This document shows, in pieces, positions 1 through 8,786 of a DNA stretch of 64,000 nucleotides. The position numbers and the translations under genes were made by a program. Each line of letters begins with the position of its first letter. The first letter of the stretch is position 1. The notes under the pieces are model-generated. The model saw nothing but the letters and a program-made list of their open reading frames with translations, was not told where the DNA came from and searched no databases. Where the stretch lies: the NCBI RefSeq assembly GCF_000429265.1, contig NZ_AUBN01000003.1:186001-250000 (forward strand), given 5' to 3'. The stretch is from Actinomyces gerencseriae DSM 6844. GTDB lineage: Bacteria; Actinomycetota; Actinomycetes; Actinomycetales; Actinomycetaceae.

Positions 1-180
1 CCGAACGACTCTCACACGGGCGCGGTCGTCGTGCAACGACTCCGACCGGGCAGCGCGCCCCACCCGCCCGGCGCCGGCGACGCGCACCTGGCCGGTCGCG
101 CCGTTGTGGGGCATCTCGCACGTGTCCCGGGGCGATGCCTCCGTCGTGCGCTGGCGACGATATCGATCGCTCTGGCAGAA
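1..180 (+). other. Unassigned 5' edge; possible 3' end of an upstream gene
   Basis: Frame 1 is open from the first base to a stop near 178-180, and its codons mostly end in G or C for the first 40 or so, as in real genes here. The translated residues match no family I recognise, and the last third looks non-coding. It could be the tail of a gene starting outside the window. The rest, up to the rpsP promoter, shows no other supported feature. Confidence 0.25.
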
Positions 181-181
181 T
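173..181 (+). promoter_or_regulatory. Candidate extended -10 promoter for rpsP
   Basis: TGG followed by CAGAAT forms an extended -10. The same TGG-YAGNNT arrangement precedes rplS, rpsB, ribF and rpsO in this window. A transcript from here would have a leader of about 125 bases before rpsP. No clear TTGACA-like -35 is visible. Confidence 0.45.
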
Positions 182-313
182 GACCGGCTGTACTCGACTG
201 CGTACGGTCCCTCTCCCGGGCGTGGTTGCGTCTCGGCCCGCGCCGGACATCGTTGCTCGACCCCACCGGGTCCGTCGTGCGCCACACCATCCAGAGTCAG
301 GAGCTCATCTACT

Positions 314-736
314 GTGGCAGTTAAGATTCGCCTCAAGCGCATCGGCAAGAAGTTCGCGCCCGCGTATCGGGTGGTTGTGCTGGATGCGCGCAAGAAGCGC
401 GATGGTCGTGTGATCGAGGAGATCGGCCTGTACGACCCGATGCAGGAGCCGTCGCTGATACGGATCGATTCCGAGCGGGTGCGGTACTGGCTGGGCGTGG
501 GTGCTCAGCCGTCGAACACGGTGTTCAACTTGTTGAAGATCACGGGCGACTACCAGGCGTTCAAGGGGCTGCCGATCCCGGAGGGCAAGCTGCGGGTCAA
601 GGACGAGGCCGCTGAGGCGGCCGCCAGGCAGGAGGCCATCCGGTCCGCCGCCGACGATGCGGAGAAGCGCAAGGCCACCGCCGCCGCGGCTGCTCAGGAG
701 GCCGGGGCGGCCGAGCAGGCTGCCGAGGGGGCCTGA
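314..736 (+). CDS. rpsP: 30S ribosomal protein S16
   Basis: Small-subunit protein needed for 30S assembly. The first 80 or so residues carry the S16 fold with the typical [11 protein letters not shown] start and the DARKKRDGR and GLYDP segments. The protein is 140 residues. After the core it has an Ala/Glu/Lys-rich tail of about 50 residues, longer than in E. coli (about 82 residues) but common in actinobacteria. The GTG start at 314 is preceded by AGGAG at 299-303, and the conserved S16 N-terminus begins there. It is followed after 3 bases by the KH protein gene, so the two are co-transcribed. Identification is certain; the tail has no assigned role. Confidence 0.97.
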   Translation: MAVKIRLKRIGKKFAPAYRVVVLDARKKRDGRVIEEIGLYDPMQEPSLIRIDSERVRYWLGVGAQPSNTVFNLLKITGDYQAFKGLPIPEGKLRVKDEAAEAAARQEAIRSAADDAEKRKATAAAAAQEAGAAEQAAEGA

Positions 737-739
737 GCT

Positions 740-979
740 ATGCTGGCTCAGGCGCTGGAGCATCTTGTACGGGGCATCGTGGACAATCCCGATGACGTGA
801 CGGTCACCTCCAGGTCCCTGCGTCGCGGTGGCCTGCTGGAGGTGCGGGTCGATCCCGAGGACCTGGGCCGCGTGATCGGCCGGTCGGGACGAACCGCCCG
901 GGCGTTGCGCACCGTCATCGGCGCCCTGGCCGATACTCCGGTGCGCGTCGACGTCATCGACACCGATCGTCATCCATAG
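740..979 (+). CDS. khpA: KH-domain RNA-binding protein (KhpA type)
   Basis: This 79-residue protein consists of a single KH domain. The RNA-contacting loop is visible as VIGRSGRTARALR (the GxxG-type turn). Members of this family bind structured RNAs, often as a dimer with KhpB, and sit between rpsP and rimM in many Gram-positive bacteria, as here. The ATG at 740 lies 3 bases after the rpsP stop, and a strong hairpin follows the gene, so rpsP-khpA forms a two-gene transcription unit. No unusual residues were seen. Confidence 0.9.
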   Translation: MLAQALEHLVRGIVDNPDDVTVTSRSLRRGGLLEVRVDPEDLGRVIGRSGRTARALRTVIGALADTPVRVDVIDTDRHP

Positions 980-1005
980 ACACCGATCGCATCGGCCGTT
1001 TCATC

Positions 1006-1051
1006 GGCGCGGGCGCCCGGCCCTCATCAGGAGGGACCGGGCGCCCGCGCC
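1006..1051 (+). terminator. Intrinsic terminator after rpsP-khpA
   Basis: A perfect 15-bp inverted repeat (arms 1006-1020 and 1037-1051) with a further CCCTC/GAGGG pairing inside its loop gives about 20 bp of stem. There is no T-run after it, which is usual for high-GC actinobacterial terminators. It separates rpsP-khpA from rimM, which has its own promoter. Confidence 0.8.
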
Positions 1052-1193
1052 TGTCCCGGATGAGCCCGGGGCCGCCGGAGGCCGTGATGGAGAGGCCGGC
1101 CGTGCCGATCGGGCCGACCGGGGCGGTGACGAGGCCCCGGCGGGGCGGTCGGGCCGGCCCGGCCGTGCTCGGCCGTGCCGTGGCGGGGCGCGG

Positions 1194-1199
1194 TAGGTT
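1194..1199 (+). promoter_or_regulatory. Leaderless -10 for rimM
   Basis: TAGGTT lies exactly 6 bases before the GTG of rimM. This spacing would place transcription start at or next to the start codon, so the mRNA would lack a leader. No Shine-Dalgarno sequence is present. Confidence 0.65.
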
Positions 1200-1205
1200 T
1201 ACCCC

Positions 1206-1805
1206 GTGCTGCTCACCGTCGCCGTCATCGGCCCCGCCCATGCCCTCAAGGGAGAGGTCCGTCTTGAGATCCGCACCGACGATCCCGAGGGCAGGCTCTC
1301 TCCGGGCACCAGTCTGCCGGTTCAGGCGCCCCGGGGCCGCACGGCGCCCTCGCACGACCAGCCCTCATACGACCGCCTGACCGTCGCGCGTCTGCGCTTC
1401 GACGGCACCCGCTGGTTCGCCGCCTTCGAGGAGGCGCGGGACCGCACCGCCGCCGAGGCCCTGCGCGGCGTGCGCCTGCTGGTCGACACCGACACCGTCG
1501 GCGGAAGCGCCGCCGAGGGCTCCGGCGATGCCGACGACGAGGCCTGGTACGCCCACGAGCTCATCGGTCTGCGGGCCGTCCGCGCCCTGCCCGGCGCCGA
1601 GCCCCAGCACCTCGGCGAGGTCGTCGACCTCGAACCCGGTGTCGCCCAGGACCGCATCGTCGTGCGCACTCCCGACGGCGAGGAGGTCGCCGTGCCCTTC
1701 GTCGAGCAGCTCGTCCCCGGGATCGATCCCGAGGCCGGTGTCGTGACCCTGGATCCTCCCGGCGGGCTCTTCCCCGGCGTCGGCCGGACCGAGGAGGCCC
1801 GCTGA
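1206..1805 (+). CDS. rimM: Ribosome maturation factor RimM
   Basis: RimM binds S19 and assists maturation of the 30S head domain. The protein has 199 residues. The N-terminal half is the RimM beta-barrel ([20 protein letters not shown] near residues 8-27). The C-terminal half is the PRC-barrel ([12 protein letters not shown], then [12 protein letters not shown] and a [12 protein letters not shown] end). An insert of about 12 hydrophilic residues ([12 protein letters not shown]) lengthens the N-domain. The GTG start is supported by TAGGTT six bases upstream and by family alignment. The stop overlaps the trmD start (TGATG), so the two are translationally coupled. Confidence 0.95.
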   Translation: MLLTVAVIGPAHALKGEVRLEIRTDDPEGRLSPGTSLPVQAPRGRTAPSHDQPSYDRLTVARLRFDGTRWFAAFEEARDRTAAEALRGVRLLVDTDTVGGSAAEGSGDADDEAWYAHELIGLRAVRALPGAEPQHLGEVVDLEPGVAQDRIVVRTPDGEEVAVPFVEQLVPGIDPEAGVVTLDPPGGLFPGVGRTEEAR

Positions 1806-3373
1806 TGGTCCGGGCCCCCGCGGGATCCGGCGCGGGACCCGACGTTCCCGGCTCCCTGCGCCTCGACGTCGTCACGATCTTCCCCGATTACCCGAAGGCG
1901 CTGAACCTCTCCCTCATCGGCAGAGCGGCGCGGACCGGGCTCATCGACCTGCACGTCCACGACCTGCGCGAGTGGACCCACGACCGCCATCGCACTGTCG
2001 ACGACACCCCGCTCGGCGGCGGCGCCGGCATGGTGATGAGGCCCGACGTGTGGGGCGAGGCCCTCGACTCCCTCCTCGCTCCCCCCGCCGGCGCCGCGGG
2101 GGCCCTCCCCGCGCCGGTCGGCCGCCCCGCCCCCCGCGACACCGGGGCCTCTTCGGGGCCCGACCGCCAGGTCCTCGTCATCCCCACACCCGCGGGCGAC
2201 CTGTTCACCCAGCGCACCGCTGAGGACCTCGCCCGGGCCGACCGGATCGTCTTCGCCTGCGGGCGCTACGAGGGCATCGACGCCCGCGTCGCCGAGCACT
2301 ACCGGAGCCTCGGCGTCGAGGTGCGCGAGCTGTCCATCGGCGACTACGTGCTGAGCGGCGGCGAGGTCGCGGCCCTGGTCATGATCGAGGCCGTCGCCCG
2401 CCTGCGCCCCGGAGTTCTGGGCAACCCCGCCTCCGTCGTCGAGGAGTCCCACGGCGGGGCAGGCCTTCTGGAGCACCCCGTTCACACCCGTCCCGTCGCC
2501 TGGCGCGGTCTCGACCTGGCCGACTCCGACCCGCACCTCCTGTCGGGCGACCACGCCCGCATCGCCCGCGCACGTCGCGACCAGGCCCTCGCCCGCACGG
2601 CGGCCCGCCGTCCCGACATGATCGGCCGTCTGCGCCCCGAGACCCTCGACGCCGCCGACCGCGCCGTCCTGGCGCGCCACGGCTGGGCGGTCCCGGAGGG
2701 CGCGCGGGGCCCGGTCGGGCTGGTCGTGCGACCCGCCCTGGCCGAGGACGTCGAGGCTCTGTCCGCCCTGGCGGCGCGCACCTTCCCCGACGCCTGCCCG
2801 CCCTTCCTCGCACCGGAGCGGATCGCCGCCCACATCGCGACCAACCTCGCCCCCGAGCGCTTCGCCGTCTGGCGGGCCGACCCGCGCGCGGTCCTGACGG
2901 TGGCCGAGCTGCCCGGCGGACTCGCACCGGACGGCCTCGCGGCGGGCGCCGATCCCGCCGACGCCGTGGCCCCGGGGGAGATCATCGGTTACAGCGTCGT
3001 GCTCGTGGAGCGGGCCGACCCCGAGGGCGGGCTCATCACGGGGCTGGACCAGCGGCCCGACGCCGTCGGCGTCCCCCCGCGCTCCGACGGCACCGCGGGA
3101 CTGGCCGCCGAGCTGTCCAAGGCCTACGTCGATACGCGCCTGCGCTCCTCCGGAGTCGCCGCGGTGCTCCTGGACGAGGCCGTCCGCGCCGCCGCCGCGG
3201 AGGGCGCCACCGTCCTGTGGCTCGGCACCCACGAGCGCAACCGCCGGGCGCAGAGGGCCTACAGGCGGCGCGGCTTCCGCATCGTCGGATCGCGAGTCTA
3301 CGACGTCGGCGGGCGGACCTGCCGGGACGTGGTCATGAGCCTTGACCCGCGGGAGGCCCGCCATGAGCACTGA
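1805..3373 (+). CDS. trmD: TrmD tRNA (m1G37) methyltransferase fused to a GNAT acetyltransferase
   Basis: Residues from about 17 to 285 are TrmD, the SPOUT-family enzyme that methylates G37 of tRNAs using SAM. The knot motifs are clear: [22 protein letters not shown], and the GxLLEHPxxTRP substrate loop. An insert of about 35 Ala/Pro residues sits near residue 95. From about residue 305 to the end is a second domain of GNAT type, with the acetyl-CoA motif [15 protein letters not shown] followed by [21 protein letters not shown]. The total of 522 residues is about twice a normal TrmD (near 245). The frame is open through the junction, so this is one fused protein. The acetyl substrate is unknown; a tRNA or ribosomal target would be inference. 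The stop overlaps lepB by 11 bases. Confidence 0.93.
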   Translation: MVRAPAGSGAGPDVPGSLRLDVVTIFPDYPKALNLSLIGRAARTGLIDLHVHDLREWTHDRHRTVDDTPLGGGAGMVMRPDVWGEALDSLLAPPAGAAGALPAPVGRPAPRDTGASSGPDRQVLVIPTPAGDLFTQRTAEDLARADRIVFACGRYEGIDARVAEHYRSLGVEVRELSIGDYVLSGGEVAALVMIEAVARLRPGVLGNPASVVEESHGGAGLLEHPVHTRPVAWRGLDLADSDPHLLSGDHARIARARRDQALARTAARRPDMIGRLRPETLDAADRAVLARHGWAVPEGARGPVGLVVRPALAEDVEALSALAARTFPDACPPFLAPERIAAHIATNLAPERFAVWRADPRAVLTVAELPGGLAPDGLAAGADPADAVAPGEIIGYSVVLVERADPEGGLITGLDQRPDAVGVPPRSDGTAGLAAELSKAYVDTRLRSSGVAAVLLDEAVRAAAAEGATVLWLGTHERNRRAQRAYRRRGFRIVGSRVYDVGGRTCRDVVMSLDPREARHEH

Positions 3374-4256
3374 GAGCACTGAGAGCACTGACGGCACTGA
3401 GAACACTGGCAGTACGGGCGGAATGGGCGGTGCGGGCCGCACCGACCGCATCGGGACGGTGAGGGTGACGGAGATGAGGCAGATGAGGAATGCGCCCGGG
3501 CGCGCCGCCGAGGCCGCCCTTCCAGAGCGGCCGCACGGGCGGTCGCGCGGTCTCGGCGGGAGGCGGGAGCCCCACCCGTTCGTGCGCAGGCTGGTCACCC
3601 TGGTCGCCGTGCTGGTGGTCATCGCCGTCGTGCGCAGCCTGGTCGTGCAGAGCTACACCATTCCCTCGGGGTCCATGGAGAACACGCTCCACGCCGGCGA
3701 TCGCATCATGGTCACGGTGTACGACGCCGGCTCCGTCGAGCGCGGTGACGTCGTCGTGTTCACCGATCCCGACAACTGGCTCACCGAGCCCGGGCCCACA
3801 GGCGTCGCCCGCGTCATCCAGGATGTGCTGGTGGCTGTGCGCCTGCTGCCGGAGAACGCGGGGCACCACCTCGTCAAGCGGGTCGTCGGACTGCCCGGCG
3901 ACCACATCGTGGCGGATGGCACCGGTCCGATGAGCGTCAACGGGATCGTTCTCGACGAGCCCTACCTCAAGCCCGGTCGCACCAGTTCGGACATCGCCTT
4001 CGACGTCACCGTCCCCGACGGCTACGTGTGGGTCATGGGCGACAACAGGTCGAACTCGGCCGATTCCCGGGTGCACCGGGGCGATGCCCACGGCGGCTTC
4101 GTGCCGGCCGGCAACATCGTCGGCACCGCCAGGTTCGTGTACTGGCCCATCGGACGCTGGTCCGGGCTGGGGGGCGGTCGGGACGTCTTCTCCCGCGTGC
4201 CCGAGGCGGCCTCCGCCCCGGTGACGACGCCCGCTCCGGCCGTCGGCGAGCACTGA
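3363..4256 (+). CDS. lepB: Signal peptidase I, first copy
   Basis: Cleaves signal peptides from exported proteins at the outer face of the membrane. The protein has 297 residues: a low-complexity N-terminus built on Ser-Thr-Glu repeats (9-base unit near 3366-3415), a basic stretch, one membrane segment near residues 76-95, then the catalytic domain. The nucleophile is Ser104 in [10 protein letters not shown] and the general base is Lys172 in [13 protein letters not shown]. The [12 protein letters not shown] box follows. The ATG at 3363 has CGGGAGG just upstream; a longer TTG start at 3342 is less likely. It overlaps trmD and lies upstream of rplS, with a second lepB after rplS. Confidence 0.95.
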   Translation: MSTESTESTDGTENTGSTGGMGGAGRTDRIGTVRVTEMRQMRNAPGRAAEAALPERPHGRSRGLGGRREPHPFVRRLVTLVAVLVVIAVVRSLVVQSYTIPSGSMENTLHAGDRIMVTVYDAGSVERGDVVVFTDPDNWLTEPGPTGVARVIQDVLVAVRLLPENAGHHLVKRVVGLPGDHIVADGTGPMSVNGIVLDEPYLKPGRTSSDIAFDVTVPDGYVWVMGDNRSNSADSRVHRGDAHGGFVPAGNIVGTARFVYWPIGRWSGLGGGRDVFSRVPEAASAPVTTPAPAVGEH

Positions 4257-4339
4257 GGGTCATCCGCCCGTAGACGCCCGTAAGGCGCGTGACGTCAGGC
4301 ACTCGGACCCCGACGGCCTCGCAGCCTCGTGCCGCACTG

Positions 4340-4348
4340 TGGCAGACT
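4340..4348 (+). promoter_or_regulatory. Candidate extended -10 promoter for rplS
   Basis: TGG-CAGACT matches the rpsP promoter candidate (TGG-CAGAAT) and lies about 170 bases before rplS, in the lepB-rplS gap. The match between two ribosomal-protein leaders is the main support. Confidence 0.45.
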
Positions 4349-4517
4349 GAGCGCGCCTCCGGGCCTCGGGCGTCCTCTGCCACTGGGGAGGGCGCTCATG
4401 CGCAGGATCCGCGGGCGATCGAGAACGATGCAGCCGCCCCATGGGGTTCGTCCCGAGGCGGGCCGCGGCGTCGCCTACCAAACGCCCATGACCAGTGGCA
4501 CGAGCGTGGAGAGAGTA

Positions 4518-4868
4518 ATGACCAACCTGATTGACCAGATCGACGCGGCCTCGCTGCGCGACGATGTGCCCGACTTCCGAGCCGGTGACACCCTCAAGGT
4601 GCACGTCAAGGTCGTCGAGGGCAGCCGTACCCGTACCCAGGTGTTCCAGGGCGTCGTGATCGCCCGCCAGGGCGGCGGCGTCTCCGAGACCTTCACGGTT
4701 CGCAAGATCTCCTTCGGCGTCGGCGTCGAGCGCACCTTCCCGGTTCACACGCCCACCGTTGAGAGGATCGAGGTCGTCACTCGCGGCGACGTGCGTCGGG
4801 CCAAGCTGTACTACCTGCGCAACCTGCGGGGCAAGGCGGCCAAGATCAAGGAGCGCCGCGAGAGCTGA
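4518..4868 (+). CDS. rplS: 50S ribosomal protein L19
   Basis: Large-subunit protein at the interface with the 30S subunit. The 116-residue product shows the standard L19 features: [16 protein letters not shown], the [16 protein letters not shown] barrel segment, and the closing [19 protein letters not shown]. The ATG at 4518 is preceded by GGAGAG at 4508-4513. It has its own candidate promoter and a terminator directly after the stop, so it can be transcribed alone although it lies between two lepB genes. Confidence 0.97.
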   Translation: MTNLIDQIDAASLRDDVPDFRAGDTLKVHVKVVEGSRTRTQVFQGVVIARQGGGVSETFTVRKISFGVGVERTFPVHTPTVERIEVVTRGDVRRAKLYYLRNLRGKAAKIKERRES

Positions 4869-4914
4869 GGGGCGCGCTCGTCGCGTTCCGCCGTCCGGAT
4901 CCGGGCGGCGCCCC
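4869..4914 (+). terminator. Intrinsic terminator after rplS
   Basis: GGGGCGC (4869-4875) pairs with GCGCCCC (4908-4914). A CCGGATCCGG palindrome in the loop can form a second stem, and a short pyrimidine run (TTCTC) follows. It starts within a base of the rplS stop codon. Confidence 0.7.
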
Positions 4915-4976
4915 TTCTCACCACCGGGGCATCCAGGCCTCGTTATGCATACGCACCACCTCGGAACAGGAGCACG

Positions 4977-6980
4977 GTGACCTCACCGCAGGACGACCGC
5001 GAGGAGTTCGGTCCCGACGTCGACGACGGCGGGACCGCGACCTCTCCCGACAAGGAGCAGGCCGACGACGAGTCCGCGGCCGCTCCTCCCGAGGAGAGCC
5101 CGACGCAGGCTGCGCCCGCGGAGGCGGGCGATGAGGCCGTGGCGTCCGACGGGGCGGATGAGCTCGCACCCGAGGAGGCGGAGTCCGTCCCCGCTCCCGC
5201 GGGCCGGGAGCCCTGCGAGGCGGATGAGGCCGGCTCGATCGAGCAGCCGGTCGAGCACGAGGCCGACGCTCCCGAGTCCGATCCGGTCGAGGCGAGCGGG
5301 GAGCCGGAGTCGGCGCCCCCGGTCGTCGCGTCCGCCGACTCCGCCGGGTCGGGACGGCAGGCCGTTGAGCCGGTCGACTCCGAGCAGGTCGGGTCCGGGT
5401 CCGGCACTGAGACTGAGGACCCGGCTGAGGCCGGGCGGCAGGCCGGTGGGGCGGACATGGCCGAGCCGGCCGAGCCGGCCGAGCCGGCCGAGCCGGCCGA
5501 GCCGGCCGATCCGGTCGAGGTCGAGCCCGAGGCGGAGGAGCTCGCCGAGGTCGATCCGGTCGAGGATGCTGGGCCCGGGATCGCCGAGTCCGATGCCGAG
5601 CCGGTCGAGGTCGAGCCCGAGACGGAGGACTCCGCCGAATCCGGGTTGGCCGAGTCCGCTGAACCCGGGCGGATCGCGTCCGAGGCGGATGAGGCGGGGG
5701 CCGATGACGCGAGGAGCGAGCCGGATGCCGTCGAGGCCGGGCCTGCTGAATCCGGGGCCGAGTCGGTGCCGGACGACCTCGAGGAGGGGCGGATCGAGCC
5801 GGTCGAGGCCGTGACGGATGTCGAAGCCGACGAAGCATCCGAGGCGCCCGAGGGACGCGAGGCGATCGACTCCCGGGCCGATGACGGCCGAGCCGCGGGC
5901 GACGGCTCGGAGTCCGTCGTCGAGCCGCACGAGGAGCGGGCGCCCGTCGTGGACGAGGGCGGCGGTGCTGCGCCGCACGAGCCGGATGAAGAGCCCGATG
6001 CCGCGGACTCCGCGCCGGAGGCCCGGCCCCCCGCGCCGGAGATCGATGAGCCCTCGCCCGGGGCCGGCGGCACCGGGGTCGTCGAGCCCGATGCCGGGAC
6101 CACGGCACGGAGCCTCGCGGCAGAAGCGGCCGACGCGTCGACTCCGCTGCCGGAGGCGGTGTCCGGAACGGAGGAGCCCTCGTCGCACGCCGGTGAGCCG
6201 GCTGCCGGTGCCGAGGAGTCCGAGCCGGAGGAGCCCATCGACCTCCCCCCCTCCTACCCGCCCACCCGGCGCCCTCGTCCCCTGCCGATCCCTGGCAGGG
6301 AGAAGGATGAGGACTCCTCGGAGACCCGACCGCGCCGGGGATGGCTGTCCACCGTCGCCGTCGTCCTGGTCGTCCTCGCCCTGTCCGCCTTCATCAAGAC
6401 TCACATCGTCCAGACCTTCGAGATCCCGTCCGGTTCGATGGAGAACACCCTGCAGTCCGATGACCAGGTCGCCGTGCGGATGTACCACGCCCACGACGTC
6501 CACCGCGGAGACGTCGTGGTCTTCGCGGACCCGGGCGGCTGGCTCGATGCCGAGGATCCGTCCGGTTTCAAGGGGCTCGTTCGCGATGGTCTCATCCTCA
6601 CCGGACTGCTGCCGAGGAACTCGGGGCATCACCTCATCAAACGAGTCATCGGCGTCGCCGGGGACCGCGTCACGGCCGATGGGCACGGCGTCCTGACCGT
6701 CAACGGCGTCCCCCTGAATGAGACCTATGTCAAGGAGGGTACCGTCCCGTCCTCGGTGCCCTTCGACGTCATCGTCCCCGAGGGCTGCGTATGGGTCATG
6801 GGCGACAACCGCTCCAACTCCCTGGACTCCCGATTCCACCAGGACGACCCGCACGGCGGCGCCGTGCCGTTGAAGGACGTCGTCGGCGTGGCCACCAACG
6901 TCGTGTGGCCGGTGAGCCGCTGGAGCTCGCTCGACAACGGTGAGGCGGTCTTCGCCGACGTGTCCGGCTCCGGCCCGTGA
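4977..6980 (+). CDS. lepB2: Signal peptidase I, second copy, with very long acidic N-terminal extension
   Basis: The C-terminal 215 residues are a complete signal peptidase I: membrane segment near 456-478, nucleophile Ser487 in [10 protein letters not shown], general base Lys555 in HHLIKRVIGVAGD, and the [12 protein letters not shown] box. Ahead of the anchor are about 450 residues rich in Glu, Asp, Ala, Pro and Ser, with almost no hydrophobic or aromatic residues, including five AEP units in tandem (bases 5460-5507). Such a segment should be disordered and strongly negative. With the usual N-in topology it would lie in the cytoplasm. Total length of 667 residues is more than twice the family norm. 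The GTG at 4977 has AGGAG about 6 bases upstream; a shorter internal start cannot be excluded. Its stop overlaps rnhB (GTGA). Confidence 0.9.
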   Translation: MTSPQDDREEFGPDVDDGGTATSPDKEQADDESAAAPPEESPTQAAPAEAGDEAVASDGADELAPEEAESVPAPAGREPCEADEAGSIEQPVEHEADAPESDPVEASGEPESAPPVVASADSAGSGRQAVEPVDSEQVGSGSGTETEDPAEAGRQAGGADMAEPAEPAEPAEPAEPADPVEVEPEAEELAEVDPVEDAGPGIAESDAEPVEVEPETEDSAESGLAESAEPGRIASEADEAGADDARSEPDAVEAGPAESGAESVPDDLEEGRIEPVEAVTDVEADEASEAPEGREAIDSRADDGRAAGDGSESVVEPHEERAPVVDEGGGAAPHEPDEEPDAADSAPEARPPAPEIDEPSPGAGGTGVVEPDAGTTARSLAAEAADASTPLPEAVSGTEEPSSHAGEPAAGAEESEPEEPIDLPPSYPPTRRPRPLPIPGREKDEDSSETRPRRGWLSTVAVVLVVLALSAFIKTHIVQTFEIPSGSMENTLQSDDQVAVRMYHAHDVHRGDVVVFADPGGWLDAEDPSGFKGLVRDGLILTGLLPRNSGHHLIKRVIGVAGDRVTADGHGVLTVNGVPLNETYVKEGTVPSSVPFDVIVPEGCVWVMGDNRSNSLDSRFHQDDPHGGAVPLKDVVGVATNVVWPVSRWSSLDNGEAVFADVSGSGP

Positions 6981-7750
6981 TCCCTTCTGCTCCCGCGGCT
7001 GCGGCGAGGCGGTCGCGGCCGCTCCGCCCCGACCGGGAGGTCGAGACCGGGATGCTGACGCGCCACCGGCTGGTCGGCGGCATGGACGAGGTCGGGCGCG
7101 GCTCCCTGGCGGGACCGGTGACCGTCGGTCTGGCCGTCGTCGGCCGCGAGACGTCGGACGCCTTCCCCGGGACCCTGGCCGATTCGAAGCAGCTCACGCC
7201 CCGACGCCGCGAGGCCCTCGTGGGACCGTGCCGCGCGTGGGTCCTCGACTGGGCCGTGGCCCATGCCTCCCCCGCGGAGATCGACGACCTCGGCATCGTC
7301 GGCGCCCTGCGCCTGGCCGGCCGGCGTGCCCTCGCCCGAGTGGCCGCGCGCGACCGTCTGCCCGGCGCGATCATCCTCGACGGGCGGGCGGACTGGCTGA
7401 CCGGCACCGATCCCGACCTGCTCGACGCCCTGGCCGGCGAGCCCGCCGGCACCGACCCGCCCCCGGGCGACGGCGCACCGGCTCTGCCCGCCCGTCTCAT
7501 CCCGGGCGTGCGCATGGAGGTCGGGGGAGACGCCCGCTGCGCCGTCGTCGCCGCGGCGTCCGTCCTGGCGAAGGTCGAGCGCGACGCCCTGATGACGGCC
7601 CTGCCCGATCCGGGCTACGACTGGGCCTCCAACAAGGGGTACTCCTCCGGGGCGCACATCGAGGCACTGGCTCGTCTGGGCGCGAGCGACCAGCATCGCC
7701 GCTCGTGGCGCCTCCCCGGGCTGACGCCCGCGGACGGAACGACCCGTTGA
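6977..7750 (+). CDS. rnhB: Ribonuclease HII
   Basis: Removes RNA from RNA-DNA hybrids, including single ribonucleotides in DNA. The acidic catalytic residues are visible as Asp37 and Glu38 in GGMDEVGRGSLAGPV and Asp135 in IILDGRADWL. The later segment CAVVAAASVLAKVERD and the GYDWASNKGY motif are typical of type 2 RNases H. The length of 257 residues is normal, with a Pro/Gly-rich insert near residue 155. The GTG start shares four bases with the lepB2 stop, indicating translational coupling in a lepB2-rnhB unit. Confidence 0.95.
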   Translation: MIPSAPAAAARRSRPLRPDREVETGMLTRHRLVGGMDEVGRGSLAGPVTVGLAVVGRETSDAFPGTLADSKQLTPRRREALVGPCRAWVLDWAVAHASPAEIDDLGIVGALRLAGRRALARVAARDRLPGAIILDGRADWLTGTDPDLLDALAGEPAGTDPPPGDGAPALPARLIPGVRMEVGGDARCAVVAAASVLAKVERDALMTALPDPGYDWASNKGYSSGAHIEALARLGASDQHRRSWRLPGLTPADGTTR

Positions 7751-7763
7751 GCCCGCATCCGCG

Positions 7764-7800
7764 GATCCGGTCCGGACCGGGGCCGGTCCACGGCCGGATC
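7764..7800 (+). terminator. Stem-loop after rnhB, likely terminator
   Basis: GATCCGG (7764-7770) pairs with CCGGATC (7794-7800), enclosing an inner GGACC/GGTCC stem with a six-base loop. It lies 14 bases after the rnhB stop and before the separate promoter of the next gene. Confidence 0.5.
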
Positions 7801-7891
7801 GGGACCGCTCCGGACCGCTTCGCGGCTGGTCCGTGGCCGACGGAGTGCGACGCGCCACCGGCGCCTGCTCGGGCCGCGCAGCAGGGACGTG

Positions 7892-7897
7892 CATGAT
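7892..7897 (+). promoter_or_regulatory. Leaderless -10 for the DUF2469 gene
   Basis: CATGAT is followed by six bases and then the GTG at 7904. Several other genes in the window have CANNNT at the same distance (see 16307, 24895 and 36717). Confidence 0.5.
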
Positions 7898-7903
7898 GGG
7901 ACG

Positions 7904-8209
7904 GTGAGCGCCGATGACCTCGAGTCCTACGAGAACGACCTGGAGCTGGACCTGTACCGCGAGTACAGGGACGTCGTCTCGTTGTTCTCCTACGTCGTGG
8001 AGACCGAGCGCCGCTTCTACCTGGCCAACGCCATCGACGTGCAGGTGCGCACCAATGGCGGCGAGGTCTTCTTCGAGCTCAGCCTCGAGGACGCCTGGGT
8101 ATGGGATATCTACCGCTCGAGCCGCTTCGTGAAGTCCGTTCATGTCGTCACCTTCAAGGACGTCAACGTCGAGGAGCTCACCAAGCCGGAGATGGACATC
8201 CCCTCCTGA
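7904..8209 (+). CDS. DUF2469 family protein
   Basis: A 101-residue acidic protein matching the actinobacterial DUF2469 family, recognised by SADDLESYENDLELDLYREYRDVV at its start and WVWDIYRSSRFVKSVHVVTFKDVNVEEL near its end. No biochemical role is established. The gene lies between rnhB and yraN in many actinobacteria, as here. The GTG at 7904 is chosen because it sits six bases after a -10 hexamer and matches the family N-terminus; an in-frame start 15 bases upstream (7889) would add five residues. Confidence 0.88.
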   Translation: MSADDLESYENDLELDLYREYRDVVSLFSYVVETERRFYLANAIDVQVRTNGGEVFFELSLEDAWVWDIYRSSRFVKSVHVVTFKDVNVEELTKPEMDIPS

Positions 8210-8360
8210 TCCCGCCGGCCCACCACCCGGCATTGATGTGATGCAGATCATGTTGTAGGGCTCCACCGCACTTCTCGCGCCGGACGCCTCCACCATGCTC
8301 GAGGACGTCGTTCGCGCGGTCCGCCGCCGCCCGCGCATTCTGGTGGCGGAGGTGATCCCC

Positions 8361-8786
8361 GTGATCATGACAACGTCTACGACCCGCGGGTCCGCGGAGG
8401 CGCTCGGCCGCCCGGCGGTCGGCCGGCGCGGCGAGGACATCGCCGCCCGGTATCTCGGCGACCACGGCTGGCGGGTCCTGGACCGCAACTGGCGCCTCAG
8501 CGACGGCCTGCGCGGCGAGCTCGATCTTGTGGCCCTGGAGCCCGCCGCCGACCGTCCACCGACCCTCGTGGTGGTCGAGGTCAAGACCCGCACGGGCCTG
8601 AGCGCCGGGCCGCCCGCGGCGGCCGTCGACACGGCCAAGCTCGGTCGCCTGCGCGTGCTCGCGGCGGCCTGGGCGGCGCAGCACCCCGTCCCCCACGAGC
8701 GCATCCGCCTCGATGTGGTCTCGGTGCTCCTGCGCCGGGGCCTGCCCGCCGAGCTGCGCCATCACCGCGGGGTGGGCGTGTCATGA
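8361..8786 (+). CDS. yraN: YraN (UPF0102) family endonuclease-like protein
   Basis: A 141-residue protein with the restriction-endonuclease-like fold of the UPF0102 family. The core includes GRRGEDIAARYLGDHGWRVLDRNWR, then GELDLVAL and VVVEVKTR, the last two carrying the Asp and Glu-x-Lys of a PD-(D/E)xK site. The function is not established; the comM neighbourhood suggests DNA processing. GGAGGTGAT (8348-8356) is a near-perfect ribosome site 8 bases (from GGAGG) before the GTG at 8361; ATG 8367 is the alternative and lies 14 bases away. The stop overlaps the comM start (ATGA). Confidence 0.88.
   Translation: MIMTTSTTRGSAEALGRPAVGRRGEDIAARYLGDHGWRVLDRNWRLSDGLRGELDLVALEPAADRPPTLVVVEVKTRTGLSAGPPAAAVDTAKLGRLRVLAAAWAAQHPVPHERIRLDVVSVLLRRGLPAELRHHRGVGVS

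Noticed and set aside
7751-7903. A longer coding region joining rnhB to DUF2469
   Set aside because: The plus-strand frame at 6940-7896 overlaps rnhB in another frame and has Arg/Pro-rich shadow composition. The gap itself is a terminator plus a promoter.
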